The notes: generated by a model not told the origin, from the sequence alone. 64,000 bases of DNA from Spirochaetales bacterium (GCA_016930085.1 JAFGHO010000085.1:21458-85457), one strand, 5' to 3'; positions 44,737-54,004 are shown, numbered from the stretch's first letter. Program-made: numbers and translations.

Positions 44737-45603
44737 TTATCTGCCGGCAAGAAAACCAAAGAGCACGCCGAAATCCTTTGGTCTCGGAAAAAACGCGGGC
44801 ACCTGTTTCATGTATTCTCTATATTGCTTTCCGAATCTTTCCAGCAGCTCTTTCTCTTCCACGAAGCGTAAATGAATCCAGAACCCAAGAACAAAGAGGA
44901 TAAACGACACCAGTGACAATAATGTGAGGGTAAAAAGCGTCCCGGCGAGATTCATGACGATCGCAGCCCCGTACGCCGGATGCCGGATTACCGAATAAAT
45001 TCTATTGTTCTGTATCTCGCTTTCCTCCGGGAAATAGAGATAGACGACCGTCATGTAGTCGAATCCGAAGGTAAGGAGGGCGCGTACGGCTGTCGCGATA
45101 CCAAGGCCCAGAAGCGGAAAAGCGAAGACACACTTGACGGCAAAAAACACGGGCGCCGCCGGACCCGCAAGGGAATCGAGCGGTACGGCGAGGAAATCGA
45201 ACCGAGACGCTGCCCAGAACGCTGGCGAAAAATCGAAAAAAGGAACAAATTGATAAAAAGAAAGCATGATGATGAGAATGATTCCGGCCAACCCGACGGG
45301 CAGTATTCTGCGGTATGAACCGGCACCGTATTTTTTCCTGAGTCTGCCGCGCTGCCGCCACATCTGATAAACTAAAATAAATCCGGCAGCCCCTATGCAC
45401 AGAACGCCCGCTGCCGGAAAAAAGGCTAAGACCGCTTCATTCACGCCTGTGTTCATCAATATGCCGGGAAGCCGATAGAAAACGGTAAGGATCACAAATT
45501 CGATCGCGCCGATAACGAGAACGTAGAGAAAAACGAACACGATTTTTTTCCCCGAAAGATACGGGACTTTCTCGACGAACTTATCGAATCCTTTCAGATG
45601 CAT
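44737..45603 (-). CDS. Isoprenylcysteine methyltransferase-like membrane protein
   Basis: A 288-residue integral membrane protein with about seven helices. The C-terminal third has the ICMT/PEMT signature: YSVIRHPAYGAAIVMNLAGT and RFVEEKELLERFGKQY...YMKQVPAF, which bind SAM in that family. The start at 45603 follows GGGAGGTATCGT. The substrate is unknown; bacterial members methylate small molecules or lipids. It has an extended N-terminal membrane part compared with the minimal family. Confidence 0.8.
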   Translation of the reverse strand: MHLKGFDKFVEKVPYLSGKKIVFVFLYVLVIGAIEFVILTVFYRLPGILMNTGVNEAVLAFFPAAGVLCIGAAGFILVYQMWRQRGRLRKKYGAGSYRRILPVGLAGIILIIMLSFYQFVPFFDFSPAFWAASRFDFLAVPLDSLAGPAAPVFFAVKCVFAFPLLGLGIATAVRALLTFGFDYMTVVYLYFPEESEIQNNRIYSVIRHPAYGAAIVMNLAGTLFTLTLLSLVSFILFVLGFWIHLRFVEEKELLERFGKQYREYMKQVPAFFPRPKDFGVLFGFLAGR

Positions 45604-45632
45604 ACGATACCTCCCCGGCCGGTCGTCAATTA

Positions 45633-45800
45633 TCATGCATTGGACGCTTCCCTAAGACCTTCATACCGTTTGGCGGCTTCCGGTATCCGTTTGGCCGTCA
45701 GACTGCATTTAATGGTCAATAAACGGTAGTAAAAACGGCCGCGTCGGTCAAGGTCGCCAAATGAACTTTCATTGACATTCGTCTTTATTTTGATACCCGG
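45633..45800 (-). pseudogene. Possible orphan C-terminal gene tail
   Basis: An open frame without start codon encodes a coding-like tail (for example RFYYRLLTIKCSLTAKR and EAAKRYEGLREASNA before TGA). It sits between the GNAT stop and the ICMT-like gene. Its length alone could occur by chance, so confidence is low. Confidence 0.25.
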
Positions 45801-45823
45801 TCAAATATTCCGGGTTAAATATT

Positions 45824-46321
45824 TTAAGTTTCCCGCCCAACACGGCAGTATAGTTCATACGTTATTGTTTCAGGAACAATCTCATCATTGGTCTTTATGA
45901 TATTCGTTTTTGAAAAACCGAAGGATTCATACATTCTACGCGCCGGGATGAAAAAGGGAATATTCCCTGTATTAACGACAATCTTTTCCGGTTTCAATGA
46001 TTTCATTTCTTCAATCCCATGAAGCAATTGTTGCTTCCCCATCCCACGGCCTTTATATTTTCCGACAATGCAGTTATGTCCTATCCGAATGTATGACGGC
46101 AGCCCATGCGGGTCCCAGCTGAAAAATCCGATAATCTCGTCTTTTTCAACCGAAAGGAAGAGATGGTTACTTGTCGCATGATAATTCGAAAAAATAAAGT
46201 CGTCGAACTCCCGCCATTTCACCATGTATAGTCCACAATACAACGGCGATCCCGCATACGCATCGGATAACAGTGATAACAATATTCCATTCTGATCGGC
46301 ATTTATTTTTACGAATTCCAT
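45824..46321 (-). CDS. GNAT family N-acetyltransferase
   Basis: A 165-residue acetyltransferase; CoA motif HNCIVGKYKGRGMGKQQLL, followed by IVVNTGNIPFFIPARRMYESFGF. The start at 46321 (MEFVKINADQ) is favoured over an upstream ATG at 46351. Substrate unknown. Confidence 0.85.
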   Translation of the reverse strand: MEFVKINADQNGILLSLLSDAYAGSPLYCGLYMVKWREFDDFIFSNYHATSNHLFLSVEKDEIIGFFSWDPHGLPSYIRIGHNCIVGKYKGRGMGKQQLLHGIEEMKSLKPEKIVVNTGNIPFFIPARRMYESFGFSKTNIIKTNDEIVPETITYELYCRVGRET

Positions 46322-46396
46322 ATATCCACATCCTGTAAAATAACGCTTCACGGAGACAAAACAATGCGGCGACCGTCACCTGAATCGTGCTCAGCA

Positions 46397-46945
46397 TCAT
46401 GTTATCCGTTTACCCATGAGAATATCGGGCTTACGGTATCCGTTCGCATCCGGAATAACGCCGATTATTCTGTATCCGTTTTTTTGATAAAACTCAAAGG
46501 GGTGATCGCCGATGTTTTCGATAGTATCAAGCTCATGAAAAATATCCGAAGCGTACAAATCGACCTTCGACAGGCTTGTTTTTCCCATTTCATCGTCAGT
46601 ACCAAGCACGATATTCGATATACCTCTTCGCTTTACGATTCTCTCGATTTCGTTCAACAACCTTGTGCCGATTCCCCGTTTTTGAAAACCAGGTTTGACC
46701 ATTACCGGATGCAGTTCCCAGGTAACGTTTCCGTACATCGGTCTCAACCCCGCCCAGCCCAGCAATTCGCCATTGCGGATATATCCGATCGCGATATTGC
46801 CGTTACCGCAGCATTCCTCCACTTCTCTTTCGGAGGATTCAAACGTGTCCCATGATGCCGAAGTTACCGCTTTCGATGCCGCATAGAGAACGTCCGCGGC
46901 CTGCTTCCTGATCCCGGGAGAACTTTCAGAAAGATTGACGAACAT
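46397..46945 (-). CDS. GNAT acetyltransferase, AAC(6')-like
   Basis: A 182-residue acetyltransferase resembling aminoglycoside 6'-N-acetyltransferases of the chromosomal type. Motifs in order: GYIRNGELLGWAGLRPM, WELHPVMVKPGFQKRGIGTRLL (CoA-binding), VLGTDDEMGKTSLSKVDLY, and HPFEFYQKNGYRIIGVIPDANG near the end, all characteristic of this group. Acetylation of aminoglycosides is a reasonable prediction but many relatives have other substrates. The preceding GNAT gene lies 75 bp away; both may be part of one accessory transcript. Confidence 0.82.
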   Translation of the reverse strand: MFVNLSESSPGIRKQAADVLYAASKAVTSASWDTFESSEREVEECCGNGNIAIGYIRNGELLGWAGLRPMYGNVTWELHPVMVKPGFQKRGIGTRLLNEIERIVKRRGISNIVLGTDDEMGKTSLSKVDLYASDIFHELDTIENIGDHPFEFYQKNGYRIIGVIPDANGYRKPDILMGKRIT

Positions 46946-47013
46946 CGTCCCTCCTTAAATACGTCATACAGCGCCGCATACCGGCGGTTATATATGGAAA
47001 TCCCGCCAACCGT

Positions 47014-47574
47014 TCAGCCCCTCCTCAACGTTATGTCGATCTTATTCTTTTTCGCCTTCTCCTCGAACATTTCGATCACCTTGTGAATTTTATCTTTATG
47101 ACTTATGTCCCGATTATCAATGTCGCTTTCGACCGTTTTCATGATGTTTTTCACATCGACGAGCTCTAACAGATTAACGGCTATGCAATAATAATTCTTT
47201 TTTCTTCCGTCATTATAGGTTTTAACCAGTTTTTCGAGTATCATTATTTTTTCGGTTAGCACGCTTTTGTACGCATCGAGGTCCCGTTCCGCTTTTTCAA
47301 GATCGGCCAATACATTTTTATAGGTGATGAATGAATCGAGTGTACCGGTATTTTTATATCGTTCGCAGGGGTATGAGCGACATTGGAAGCAATATTCGAC
47401 GTTATCGTGCTTTCTGCTGCACGTAATGACAGGGCAGGACGGGTGTTTCAGATGAAAATCAGGCCCGCCGCAGCCGGGACATTTCGAGCTTCCCTCCGTC
47501 TGATAACGGGGACACAATCCGCAGTTGAGTCCGCACAATGAAAACAACGGGTATGTTCTTGTGTACAATTTCAT
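47014..47574 (-). CDS. DUF3795 cysteine-rich protein
   Basis: A 186-residue protein. The first 75 residues carry many cysteines in the DUF3795 pattern (CGLNCGLCPRY, CPGCGG, CPVITCSRKHDNVEYCFQCRSYPC), probably binding zinc or an Fe-S cluster. The remaining part is helical and charged. Function is unknown. The start ATG is followed by KLYTRTYPLFSLCG. Confidence 0.8.
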   Translation of the reverse strand: MKLYTRTYPLFSLCGLNCGLCPRYQTEGSSKCPGCGGPDFHLKHPSCPVITCSRKHDNVEYCFQCRSYPCERYKNTGTLDSFITYKNVLADLEKAERDLDAYKSVLTEKIMILEKLVKTYNDGRKKNYYCIAVNLLELVDVKNIMKTVESDIDNRDISHKDKIHKVIEMFEEKAKKNKIDITLRRG

Positions 47575-47654
47575 TTCATCCTCCCTTTATATGACGGATG
47601 CAAAAAAACACGAAAAAGATCATCCGGTCACGGCCGTGACAGACACACGGGAAG

Positions 47655-48215
47655 TTATTCTTCGTCGCGTCTTTCGCGCCATTCCTTCTTCAATATTCCG
47701 TATTTTAACTCGTCATGCCGTTCGTTATCCTTATAGCGATTCTGCCGGAACTCTCCTTCTTTTTTCATTCCGCATTTAATCATAACCTTTTCGGAAGGCG
47801 TATTTCTCATATCACAACTCGCAACAACCTTGTGAATATTCATTTTCGTGAAACAGTATTCAATAAGCAAGGATGCCGTCTCCGTCGCGTACCCCTTTCC
47901 CCAATAAGATTTGTCCAGGAAATATCCTATTTCCGCGATTCCTCCCGTTTCATTGTGTTTGATTATCTCAAACCCCGCGTCCCCGATATAGACATCTTCA
48001 TCCAGCAGGAAAATCCCCCAGATGAACCTCTTTCTGTCTTGCCTTTTCCGGTCGGCTATTATGTTTTCGAACTCGAGAAAAGCCTCTTTCTCCGTTTTCG
48101 GCGTCCGCAATAACGACAATCTCCTGATTAAAGGATCTGAAACAAGTTTATAAAACCCCGTGAAATCGTATTGAGTATATTCCCTGAGACAGATTCTTTT
48201 TCCTTTTATTTTCAT
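47655..48215 (-). CDS. GNAT acetyltransferase, RimJ/RimL-like
   Basis: A 186-residue protein of the ribosomal-protein alanine acetyltransferase type: ICLREYTQYDFTGFYKL at the start, EIGYFLDKSYWGKGYATETA for CoA binding and ASCDMRNTPSEKVMIKCGM. Many members modify small molecules instead of ribosomal proteins. The start at 48215 (MKIKGKRI) is favoured over 48236. Confidence 0.87.
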   Translation of the reverse strand: MKIKGKRICLREYTQYDFTGFYKLVSDPLIRRLSLLRTPKTEKEAFLEFENIIADRKRQDRKRFIWGIFLLDEDVYIGDAGFEIIKHNETGGIAEIGYFLDKSYWGKGYATETASLLIEYCFTKMNIHKVVASCDMRNTPSEKVMIKCGMKKEGEFRQNRYKDNERHDELKYGILKKEWRERRDEE

Positions 48216-48315
48216 CGTTACCCGTAGGCGGGCCATTACGTGCGCCCTGAACGGCCTCCCGGCAGCCCATACATCGACTGCGGCATACGCCTCTCTCCTT
48301 TTCCGAAAATTACGA

Positions 48316-48447
48316 TTATACGAATCGCTCTTCCGCGATAATAATCAAACCTTCCTTATCGACATCATACCCGTCATCGATATAATTGTCGAAAACCCTC
48401 TCTACCGGGAAACCGGGAAAAACGGGACTGCCGCGAGTGGAAACCTC
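48316..48447 (-). pseudogene. Possible orphan C-terminal gene tail
   Basis: An open frame without start (GSPVFPGFPVERVFDNYI...LIIIAEERFV then TAA) sits immediately after the stop of the beta-lactamase-fold gene. The residue pattern looks coding and resembles a protein C-terminus, but the piece is short and could be chance. Confidence 0.3.
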
Positions 48448-48448
48448 C

Positions 48449-49462
48449 TTATATTGACAATATCTCCCTGCCGTGTTCTTTTATAAATTTCAACAATCCC
48501 TCATGACCGTCCGTCCTGTTCGAAAAAATATTGATCGTCAGCCCGGATTCGGGAACGAAGGTCGAATTAAAACCGATCCCGGCATCACACCCTGCGGCTG
48601 AATAACAAATACTTCCGCCCAGTTCTCCGATATAAACGCCGAGGCCGTATTTTTGGCTGCTAAAGAGTTCAACATGGGCATTTTTGAATTCATCCAATAC
48701 ATCTTTACTCAAACATTCGTTATTAAACAACCTCATCCAGAACACCGCCATATCGCGGCTGTTCGTGTAAAGACCGCCGTCGCCTCCGCCTCTAAGAGGA
48801 AGCTGATATATGTTTGAAATACAGCCCGAATCATTCCGGATATAGCCGACTGCAGTATTTCCCGGGAGTGCGTTAAAGGCATAAAATCCGGTCGATGACA
48901 TTCCCAAAGGCAAAAAGATTTCCCTTGCCATAAACTCTCTGTAGCATAGACCGGTCAATCGTTCGATTATGATAGCCAGAAAAACATAACCGCCGTTTGA
49001 ATAGGAAATCCTGCTTCCGGGTTTGAATTTGGGCCGGTTCCCTTCAAATAACCTCAGATAATCACCCGGTGTTTCCAGTTTATACCACGGGACGGATACG
49101 GAGAAATTGTCAGGGTCTTCTATACGTTCCTCGTCATAATAGTCGAAGATCCCGGAAGCGTGCACAAGAAGATCCCTGATTGTCGCCCCGGGATAGATAA
49201 ATCCGATATCCTTTTTAAAAAGGTCCGTCATGTTTGTCGACAGTGTCAATTTTTTTTTATCAACCAGTTTTAAAATCCCGACGGCCGTGAATGTTTTCGT
49301 ACCGGAGGCTATACCGAATTTCGTTTCCGAATTGTTCCTGAGATTATTTGCCATATCTCTATATCCGAAAGACTCATCGAGAATAACATCATATCTCCTG
49401 TAAATGGAGATATTCCCCGAGAAGCCTGTTTCCCCGGCGAATCGGACTATTTCTTTCTTCAT
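48449..49462 (-). CDS. Serine hydrolase, beta-lactamase/PBP fold
   Basis: A 337-residue class C beta-lactamase-related hydrolase without signal peptide. The nucleophile motif SGTK (in FGIASGTKTFTAVG) and the YSN motif (SYSNGGYVFLA) are intact. Relatives are esterases or peptidases, so beta-lactam resistance cannot be claimed. It overlaps the upstream flavoprotein gene by four bases (ATGA), so the two are translationally coupled. Confidence 0.87.
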   Translation of the reverse strand: MKKEIVRFAGETGFSGNISIYRRYDVILDESFGYRDMANNLRNNSETKFGIASGTKTFTAVGILKLVDKKKLTLSTNMTDLFKKDIGFIYPGATIRDLLVHASGIFDYYDEERIEDPDNFSVSVPWYKLETPGDYLRLFEGNRPKFKPGSRISYSNGGYVFLAIIIERLTGLCYREFMAREIFLPLGMSSTGFYAFNALPGNTAVGYIRNDSGCISNIYQLPLRGGGDGGLYTNSRDMAVFWMRLFNNECLSKDVLDEFKNAHVELFSSQKYGLGVYIGELGGSICYSAAGCDAGIGFNSTFVPESGLTINIFSNRTDGHEGLLKFIKEHGREILSI

Positions 49463-50115
49463 TTTTGCTTTACCAGATTATATCCAATAGAAAATACTTT
49501 TTTCAAGTATCTTTCTTCTTTTCTTTCCAGTATTTTAAAAAGTGAATCGGTATAGATGATTTTCCTGATAATTTTCCCGCGGATGTTATGCACATAGCGT
49601 TGAATCGCCCCCATAAGTCCGGGCAGGTCGCCGGAAACATATGATATCGGAAACGGGACGGTCATTGAAGAAATGAGTATGAACTTTTTATTTCTGTATG
49701 CCGGTATCGGCCCGAAATGACGGGAAAGCTGGATCATTTTTTTGAATTTATCAATCGTTTTCATTGATTTGAATTCCTCTGCGTCCCGGGGTTTTTGCAT
49801 AACATACCCTGTATGGCGGTCGAAAAATGTTTTTACAATTCCGGGTACATTTCCCCAATAACAAGGAATCCCCAATATGATGACATCCGATGCAATAACC
49901 TTGTTGATTAACGATTGAACATCATCCTGAATAATGCAGGTACCTTTTTTTACACAGACCCAACACCCCCTGCAGTTCCCGATTTTATAATCATGAAGAT
50001 TGATTTTTTCATAACGATGAATGCCTCTTTTTTCAACCCCGTTCAATAAGCTATTCACCAATCTTTCGATTGTGCCGTTTCTTCTGTTCGTGCCGATGAT
50101 GGCAAGTATTTTCAA
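49459..50115 (-). CDS. NAD(P)H-dependent FMN oxidoreductase, flavodoxin fold
   Basis: A 218-residue flavoprotein: the FMN phosphate loop is IIGTNRRNGTIERL, and the motif GNCRGCWVCVKKGTC is typical of iron-sulfur flavoproteins or related reductases. Downstream GIPCYWGNVPGIVKTFFDR matches the family. A TTG at 50115 with TGGAGA upstream is the best start; an earlier TTG at 50163 would add 16 unconserved residues. Coupled to the serine hydrolase gene. Confidence 0.83.
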   Translation of the reverse strand: MKILAIIGTNRRNGTIERLVNSLLNGVEKRGIHRYEKINLHDYKIGNCRGCWVCVKKGTCIIQDDVQSLINKVIASDVIILGIPCYWGNVPGIVKTFFDRHTGYVMQKPRDAEEFKSMKTIDKFKKMIQLSRHFGPIPAYRNKKFILISSMTVPFPISYVSGDLPGLMGAIQRYVHNIRGKIIRKIIYTDSLFKILERKEERYLKKVFSIGYNLVKQK

Positions 50116-50263
50116 GCTATTTATATCTCCAGTAAATAATTTTTCGATAACTGAAGGCTGCAATGAAAATACCGCTTTTCAGGGAACAACTCGATGTTTA
50201 AAGTAATATTATATTGATTTTCCGTAAACGAATTGCACATTATCCGGCCGCGCTATTCTAATG

Positions 50264-50743
50264 TTATATTAATTCTGTCATTTCATTAAACTGTTTATTC
50301 CGATACAGAGTAAACCCGACCATAATGAGACCCAATATGCATAAAAAGATAATTCCAATGAAATCAATAGTATAAAAAAACGGCAGTAAAAGGAAAGATA
50401 ATAACGCAAAAGAAGTTGATAAATTCATAACGTGCAAACATTTGTAATTTTCCCCTTCTTTGACTACTAGTCCTTTTGTAATTGATAAGAAACCGACTGT
50501 ATATAAAGTTAATAAATTAAATTTTGTACGAAACCAGATAGCATTATCATCATTCCAATATTTATACCCATTAAAATTAGAAATCAATCCCGCTTTTAAT
50601 CCAGTCATTGTCCTCGTTCCAGAGTTGGGAATGGTAACCGCTTTGATTGGGATGCCTATAGAGCAATAAAATTTAGGGCTTATTAATAATAGAATGAGAT
50701 CAATTATCATTGCAAGACTCATAATTGTCGCTAATATTGTCAT
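50264..50743 (-). CDS. Small integral membrane protein, unknown
   Basis: A 159-residue protein with about four hydrophobic segments (ATIMSLAMIIDLILLLI near the start, FALLSFLLLPFFYTIDF and GIIFLCILGLIMVGFTLY near the end). A ribosome-binding site GGAGGAAG precedes the ATG. Base composition is distinctly AT-rich compared with neighbours, suggesting recent transfer. I do not recognise the family. Confidence 0.65.
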   Translation of the reverse strand: MTILATIMSLAMIIDLILLLISPKFYCSIGIPIKAVTIPNSGTRTMTGLKAGLISNFNGYKYWNDDNAIWFRTKFNLLTLYTVGFLSITKGLVVKEGENYKCLHVMNLSTSFALLSFLLLPFFYTIDFIGIIFLCILGLIMVGFTLYRNKQFNEMTELI

Positions 50744-50936
50744 TTCTTCCTCCTGGCATTATTAAGCAAAATAACTTTTATTATTTAAAATGTCAATTAA
50801 ATATTATTTTAACGATTTAGTATTTTTCAGAAATATAGCACCCTGCCCACTCATTCCTGTACGAAATCATTTTCGTCAATACCAGGCAGGGATTCAGCAC
50901 GTTTCCATATGTCTATATATTCGGGATACTTTTCTT

Positions 50937-52301
50937 TTATTGATTCTCCGTATTAAAAACTTCAAGTTCATACATGGAAAAGCCGTATTGCATTCGCCTT
51001 TTTTTCAAAAACAATTTCAGATACCGCGCCGTTGCCGAAACACGGATTCTTTCTTTCCAGTAAAGCCATGAATCACCGCCTTTGCCATCGGCCTCGTTGT
51101 GGAGAAGATCCCAGTTTTCCATATCGTCGGATATCAGCACATCATATTCAACCGCATACTGGCCGTCCCAGTGAACGACAATTACGTTAAAACTCATCGG
51201 CGTACCAAAATCGACGATGATATACTGGCCGTCTGCAAATCCAGAGCCCCACCGGGTGAGATCGTCGCCGTCCGTTGCATATTTCCCGAGAAGGTTCTGA
51301 CCCCTGTAGTTTTCAACGGATGATACAATAGTGCGTTTTCCCAGGGCAAGATTGCGGGGCGGAATATATCGGGAAGGACCGGCCGGCCATTTCCCGGAAT
51401 CCGGCTTCCAGCCGAGATTTCTTTTATCGATTTCCTCCTTGAACCTCCAGCTGTCCAGATATCCTTTCTTAATCTGCATGAAAACGAGCCATGATATTTC
51501 GTTCGTTTCACATTTATATATCTCTTCCGCGTTCACCTGTTCGTCGGAAAAAGACGAAGAAATGGACAATTCAGTACATATTATGTTGATGCCGTTCGCT
51601 TTCAAGGATTGCATGTTTTCGGCAGTCATTCCCCCATAGCCATGAAAAGCCACGGCGGCATTACTCCAGTCCACTTCGAGCCGATTGATATCCCGTATAA
51701 CATCTTCCGCAGTCGATAATCCCGCATATGAAAAAAGCAGGATCATCGTATCCGGGGAATGCCTGCGAATCAAATCATACATCTCCTGTTCCATGGCCAG
51801 TGTTTTTGCGTCATACGGCGGACGCCAGCCCGTGTAGGGTTCATTGTAAATTTCATAAATCACCCAGGGTCTATCCTTATAGCGCGGAGCATATGTATTC
51901 CAGAATTTTCTCGCAAAATCGAGTTCGAACATTCCATTATGACTGCCGCCCCCGATGGTGATGACACAGTACAAATCATCTTCGCCGCACCATTTGACGA
52001 TCGTATCCATCTGTTCCGCGTAAGAGCCCGCCGGGACGTCTGAATCATGCCGTTCCGCGTAAACATGCAGGGAATTCATTCCGAAGTCCTTTATTTCCCT
52101 TACCGATTCACGGTCCGGTAATTTTCCACTTGCATCAAGGGACCAGTAAACGCCACGCAATATGGTGCCGTGACAGGTAAGGACCGTCCCATTCCCCAAT
52201 TCAGGACGTCCGGGATTATTTCCCTGCTTTATGCCATTAATATGAATACATGATAATATAATTAAAAATAACAGAAAATAGTGCGGAACGCGTTTTCTCA
52301 T
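50937..52301 (-). CDS. GH5-like endoglucanase with C-terminal F5/8 type C domain
   Basis: A 454-residue secreted enzyme with a signal peptide (MRKRVPHYFLLFLIILSCIHI; a lipobox-like LSC is possible). The barrel (about 45-300) has the acid/base Glu in IYEIYNEPY and the second Glu in IICTELSIS, as in glycoside hydrolase family 5. Residues 310-450 resemble a discoidin/CBM32-like domain (YATDGDDLTRWGSG, IIVDFGTPMSFNVIVV). It may cleave beta-glucan or mannan. It has no dockerin, unlike the GH74 enzyme. Confidence 0.82.
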   Translation of the reverse strand: MRKRVPHYFLLFLIILSCIHINGIKQGNNPGRPELGNGTVLTCHGTILRGVYWSLDASGKLPDRESVREIKDFGMNSLHVYAERHDSDVPAGSYAEQMDTIVKWCGEDDLYCVITIGGGSHNGMFELDFARKFWNTYAPRYKDRPWVIYEIYNEPYTGWRPPYDAKTLAMEQEMYDLIRRHSPDTMILLFSYAGLSTAEDVIRDINRLEVDWSNAAVAFHGYGGMTAENMQSLKANGINIICTELSISSSFSDEQVNAEEIYKCETNEISWLVFMQIKKGYLDSWRFKEEIDKRNLGWKPDSGKWPAGPSRYIPPRNLALGKRTIVSSVENYRGQNLLGKYATDGDDLTRWGSGFADGQYIIVDFGTPMSFNVIVVHWDGQYAVEYDVLISDDMENWDLLHNEADGKGGDSWLYWKERIRVSATARYLKLFLKKRRMQYGFSMYELEVFNTENQ

Positions 52302-52325
52302 TATGCATCTCCTTTATATGAAGTA

Positions 52326-52802
52326 TCACAGACCTAACCCTTTCGCTTTGATTTTCATCATATTAATAATAAAGGCCTTAAGGTCATCGGGTAAATCATG
52401 CAGGTTTCGTACTTGCACATTTCGTTCCTCTTCAAAGGATTTTCCCGATAACTTCAGCACCTTTTGTGCATATAATGCCGCTCCCATACTATGATCGGCC
52501 ATATGGGCGGTTGCCACCCCATGGCCTATTGCGCGTGCAACCATGCATGCGGCCCTGTTTTCAATTGTTCCGGCAAACGCATGCGCTTCTCTCGATGCTT
52601 TAATCGCGTCACCCGTTGAACATTTGCCTTTTTCCCATTCTTTCGCGATATTTATGGCATTTATTAAAGGTTCATCCAATTCTTTTCCATAAAATGATAA
52701 TACCCTCTCAAAGCACAATATTGCCCATGCCATCAATTTTCTATGATTATTTATGGTTAATTGTCCACCGCGATGTTCCGCTACTATTATTTTATCTCTC
52801 AT
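52326..52802 (-). CDS. Immunity-like helical protein (Imm5 type)
   Basis: A 158-residue helical protein with the pattern HRKLMAWAILCFERVL, INIAKEWEKGKCSTGDA, and ARAIGHGVATAHMADHSMGAALYAQKV seen in putative immunity proteins of polymorphic toxin systems. No toxin gene is next to it, so it may be an orphan immunity gene or do something else. Its ATG overlaps a TGA from a short upstream frame (ATGA), perhaps the remnant of a former partner gene. Confidence 0.65.
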   Translation of the reverse strand: MRDKIIVAEHRGGQLTINNHRKLMAWAILCFERVLSFYGKELDEPLINAINIAKEWEKGKCSTGDAIKASREAHAFAGTIENRAACMVARAIGHGVATAHMADHSMGAALYAQKVLKLSGKSFEEERNVQVRNLHDLPDDLKAFIINMMKIKAKGLGL

Positions 52803-52891
52803 TTTATCGTCTCACCTGTTGGGGCATACCCTTTTTTATATAACGGTAATCGAATAACCGGGGCCGGCACTACTAAAGTAAGTTCTAGTTC

Positions 52892-53803
52892 TTATAAAAT
52901 ATTATTCAATGCGATAAGTGTTTTTATATTTTTTGATATTCCATCCGGCCATTGATGTAATCCCAAATATTTCACCTTTTTTTTAAATGAGACGGATTGT
53001 CTCTCATAAATGAAACCGGATAGCAACATATTTGTTTCTGATTCGTTAAATCGAACAGGTCCGACAGTATGTTTTATTTGATCTTTATTCATTGGGCAAA
53101 TAACCTGGCATTTAATACAATCATACAGGCAATGATGAGCGGATTTCGGCATCCATTCCGGAAATGGCTCAGCGCTTTCATTCCAATATGATAAGCATCT
53201 TTCATTGTCTATTAAAAATCCGTTTTTCCGTATTGCACCGGTAGGGCAATGTGCAAAACACGCTTTGCATTTTGTGCATCGTCTCGCCATAGCGACATCG
53301 GTCCAGTACTCATCATCACAGGGCATATCCGAGTAGTACGCGGCAAAAGAAAAATTACTGCCCATTCCGTCTATATAGCAAATATTATTACGGCCATATA
53401 CGGCAAACCCGCTTTGAACAGCCAAACGTTTTAGCGGAAGATTTTGTGTTTTACAAATAAGATATCTATGTGTCGCCAATAGTCTCTTTAATGTCTTTTC
53501 CGCTTTCTCAAAATCAGACATCACCGGACTCAAACAATTATATTTTTTTTTATTCATGGTAAACACAATTTCTGCATAAAACGGATGGGGAATTGCCATG
53601 AGTATGATTGATTTAATAGGAAAATCCACATGCGGAAGCTCAAAGATGTATAAGTCATCAACAATCCATTTCTGAAAACTATTAAGTTCATAACCTTTTT
53701 TAAAATGATCGACTTCATTTTTCAATGTAAGCAGTCGTTCTATCGGGATGATCCTGATTTTTTCTCCATTGACGAAACCATCATTCATTTGAGAATGTCT
53801 CAT
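52892..53803 (-). CDS. QueG-like 4Fe-4S protein
   Basis: A 303-residue soluble protein with two 4Fe-4S cluster motifs, CTKCKACFAHCPTGAI and CLYDCIKCQVICPMN, in the arrangement of epoxyqueuosine reductase QueG and reductive dehalogenases. The N-terminal half is reduced and the cobalamin-binding signature of QueG is not evident, so it is probably a distant, non-tRNA-modifying relative. It carries no signal peptide. Base composition is AT-rich. Confidence 0.72.
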   Translation of the reverse strand: MRHSQMNDGFVNGEKIRIIPIERLLTLKNEVDHFKKGYELNSFQKWIVDDLYIFELPHVDFPIKSIILMAIPHPFYAEIVFTMNKKKYNCLSPVMSDFEKAEKTLKRLLATHRYLICKTQNLPLKRLAVQSGFAVYGRNNICYIDGMGSNFSFAAYYSDMPCDDEYWTDVAMARRCTKCKACFAHCPTGAIRKNGFLIDNERCLSYWNESAEPFPEWMPKSAHHCLYDCIKCQVICPMNKDQIKHTVGPVRFNESETNMLLSGFIYERQSVSFKKKVKYLGLHQWPDGISKNIKTLIALNNIL

Positions 53804-53853
53804 TTATAATTCTTTCATCCACCTCGAAATCATATTGAGATTAACTTGAGAAC

Positions 53854-53881
53854 GGTATGCCGCTTCACTCAGCGGCATACC
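53854..53881. repeat. Perfect 10-bp hairpin
   Basis: GGTATGCCGC (53854-53863) and GCGGCATACC (53872-53881) with an 8-base loop. No T run follows, so it is not a typical terminator; it may be a processing or boundary element. Confidence 0.5.
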
Positions 53882-53941
53882 ATTGTCCATTAGTTCGCGT
53901 TGTATTTCAAAACAGCTTCTATTAAAACAAACCGCACCGAC

Positions 53942-53973
53942 AAAGGCTGTCCGTAAAAAACCGGACAGCCTTT
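53942..53973. terminator. Intrinsic terminator of the large dockerin protein gene
   Basis: AAAGGCTGTCCG (53942-53953) and CGGACAGCCTTT (53962-53973) make a 12-bp stem about 30 bases after the minus-strand stop at 54005. The plus strand has the better T tail. Confidence 0.65.
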
Positions 53974-54004
53974 ATCTTTTCCTCTTTATAGAGGCAGCCT
54001 ATCA

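Noticed and set aside
36147..53803. Integron cassette array
   Set aside because: Gene spacing is often only 4-20 bases, leaving no space for attC sites, and no integrase gene is present; kept only as a general accessory region.
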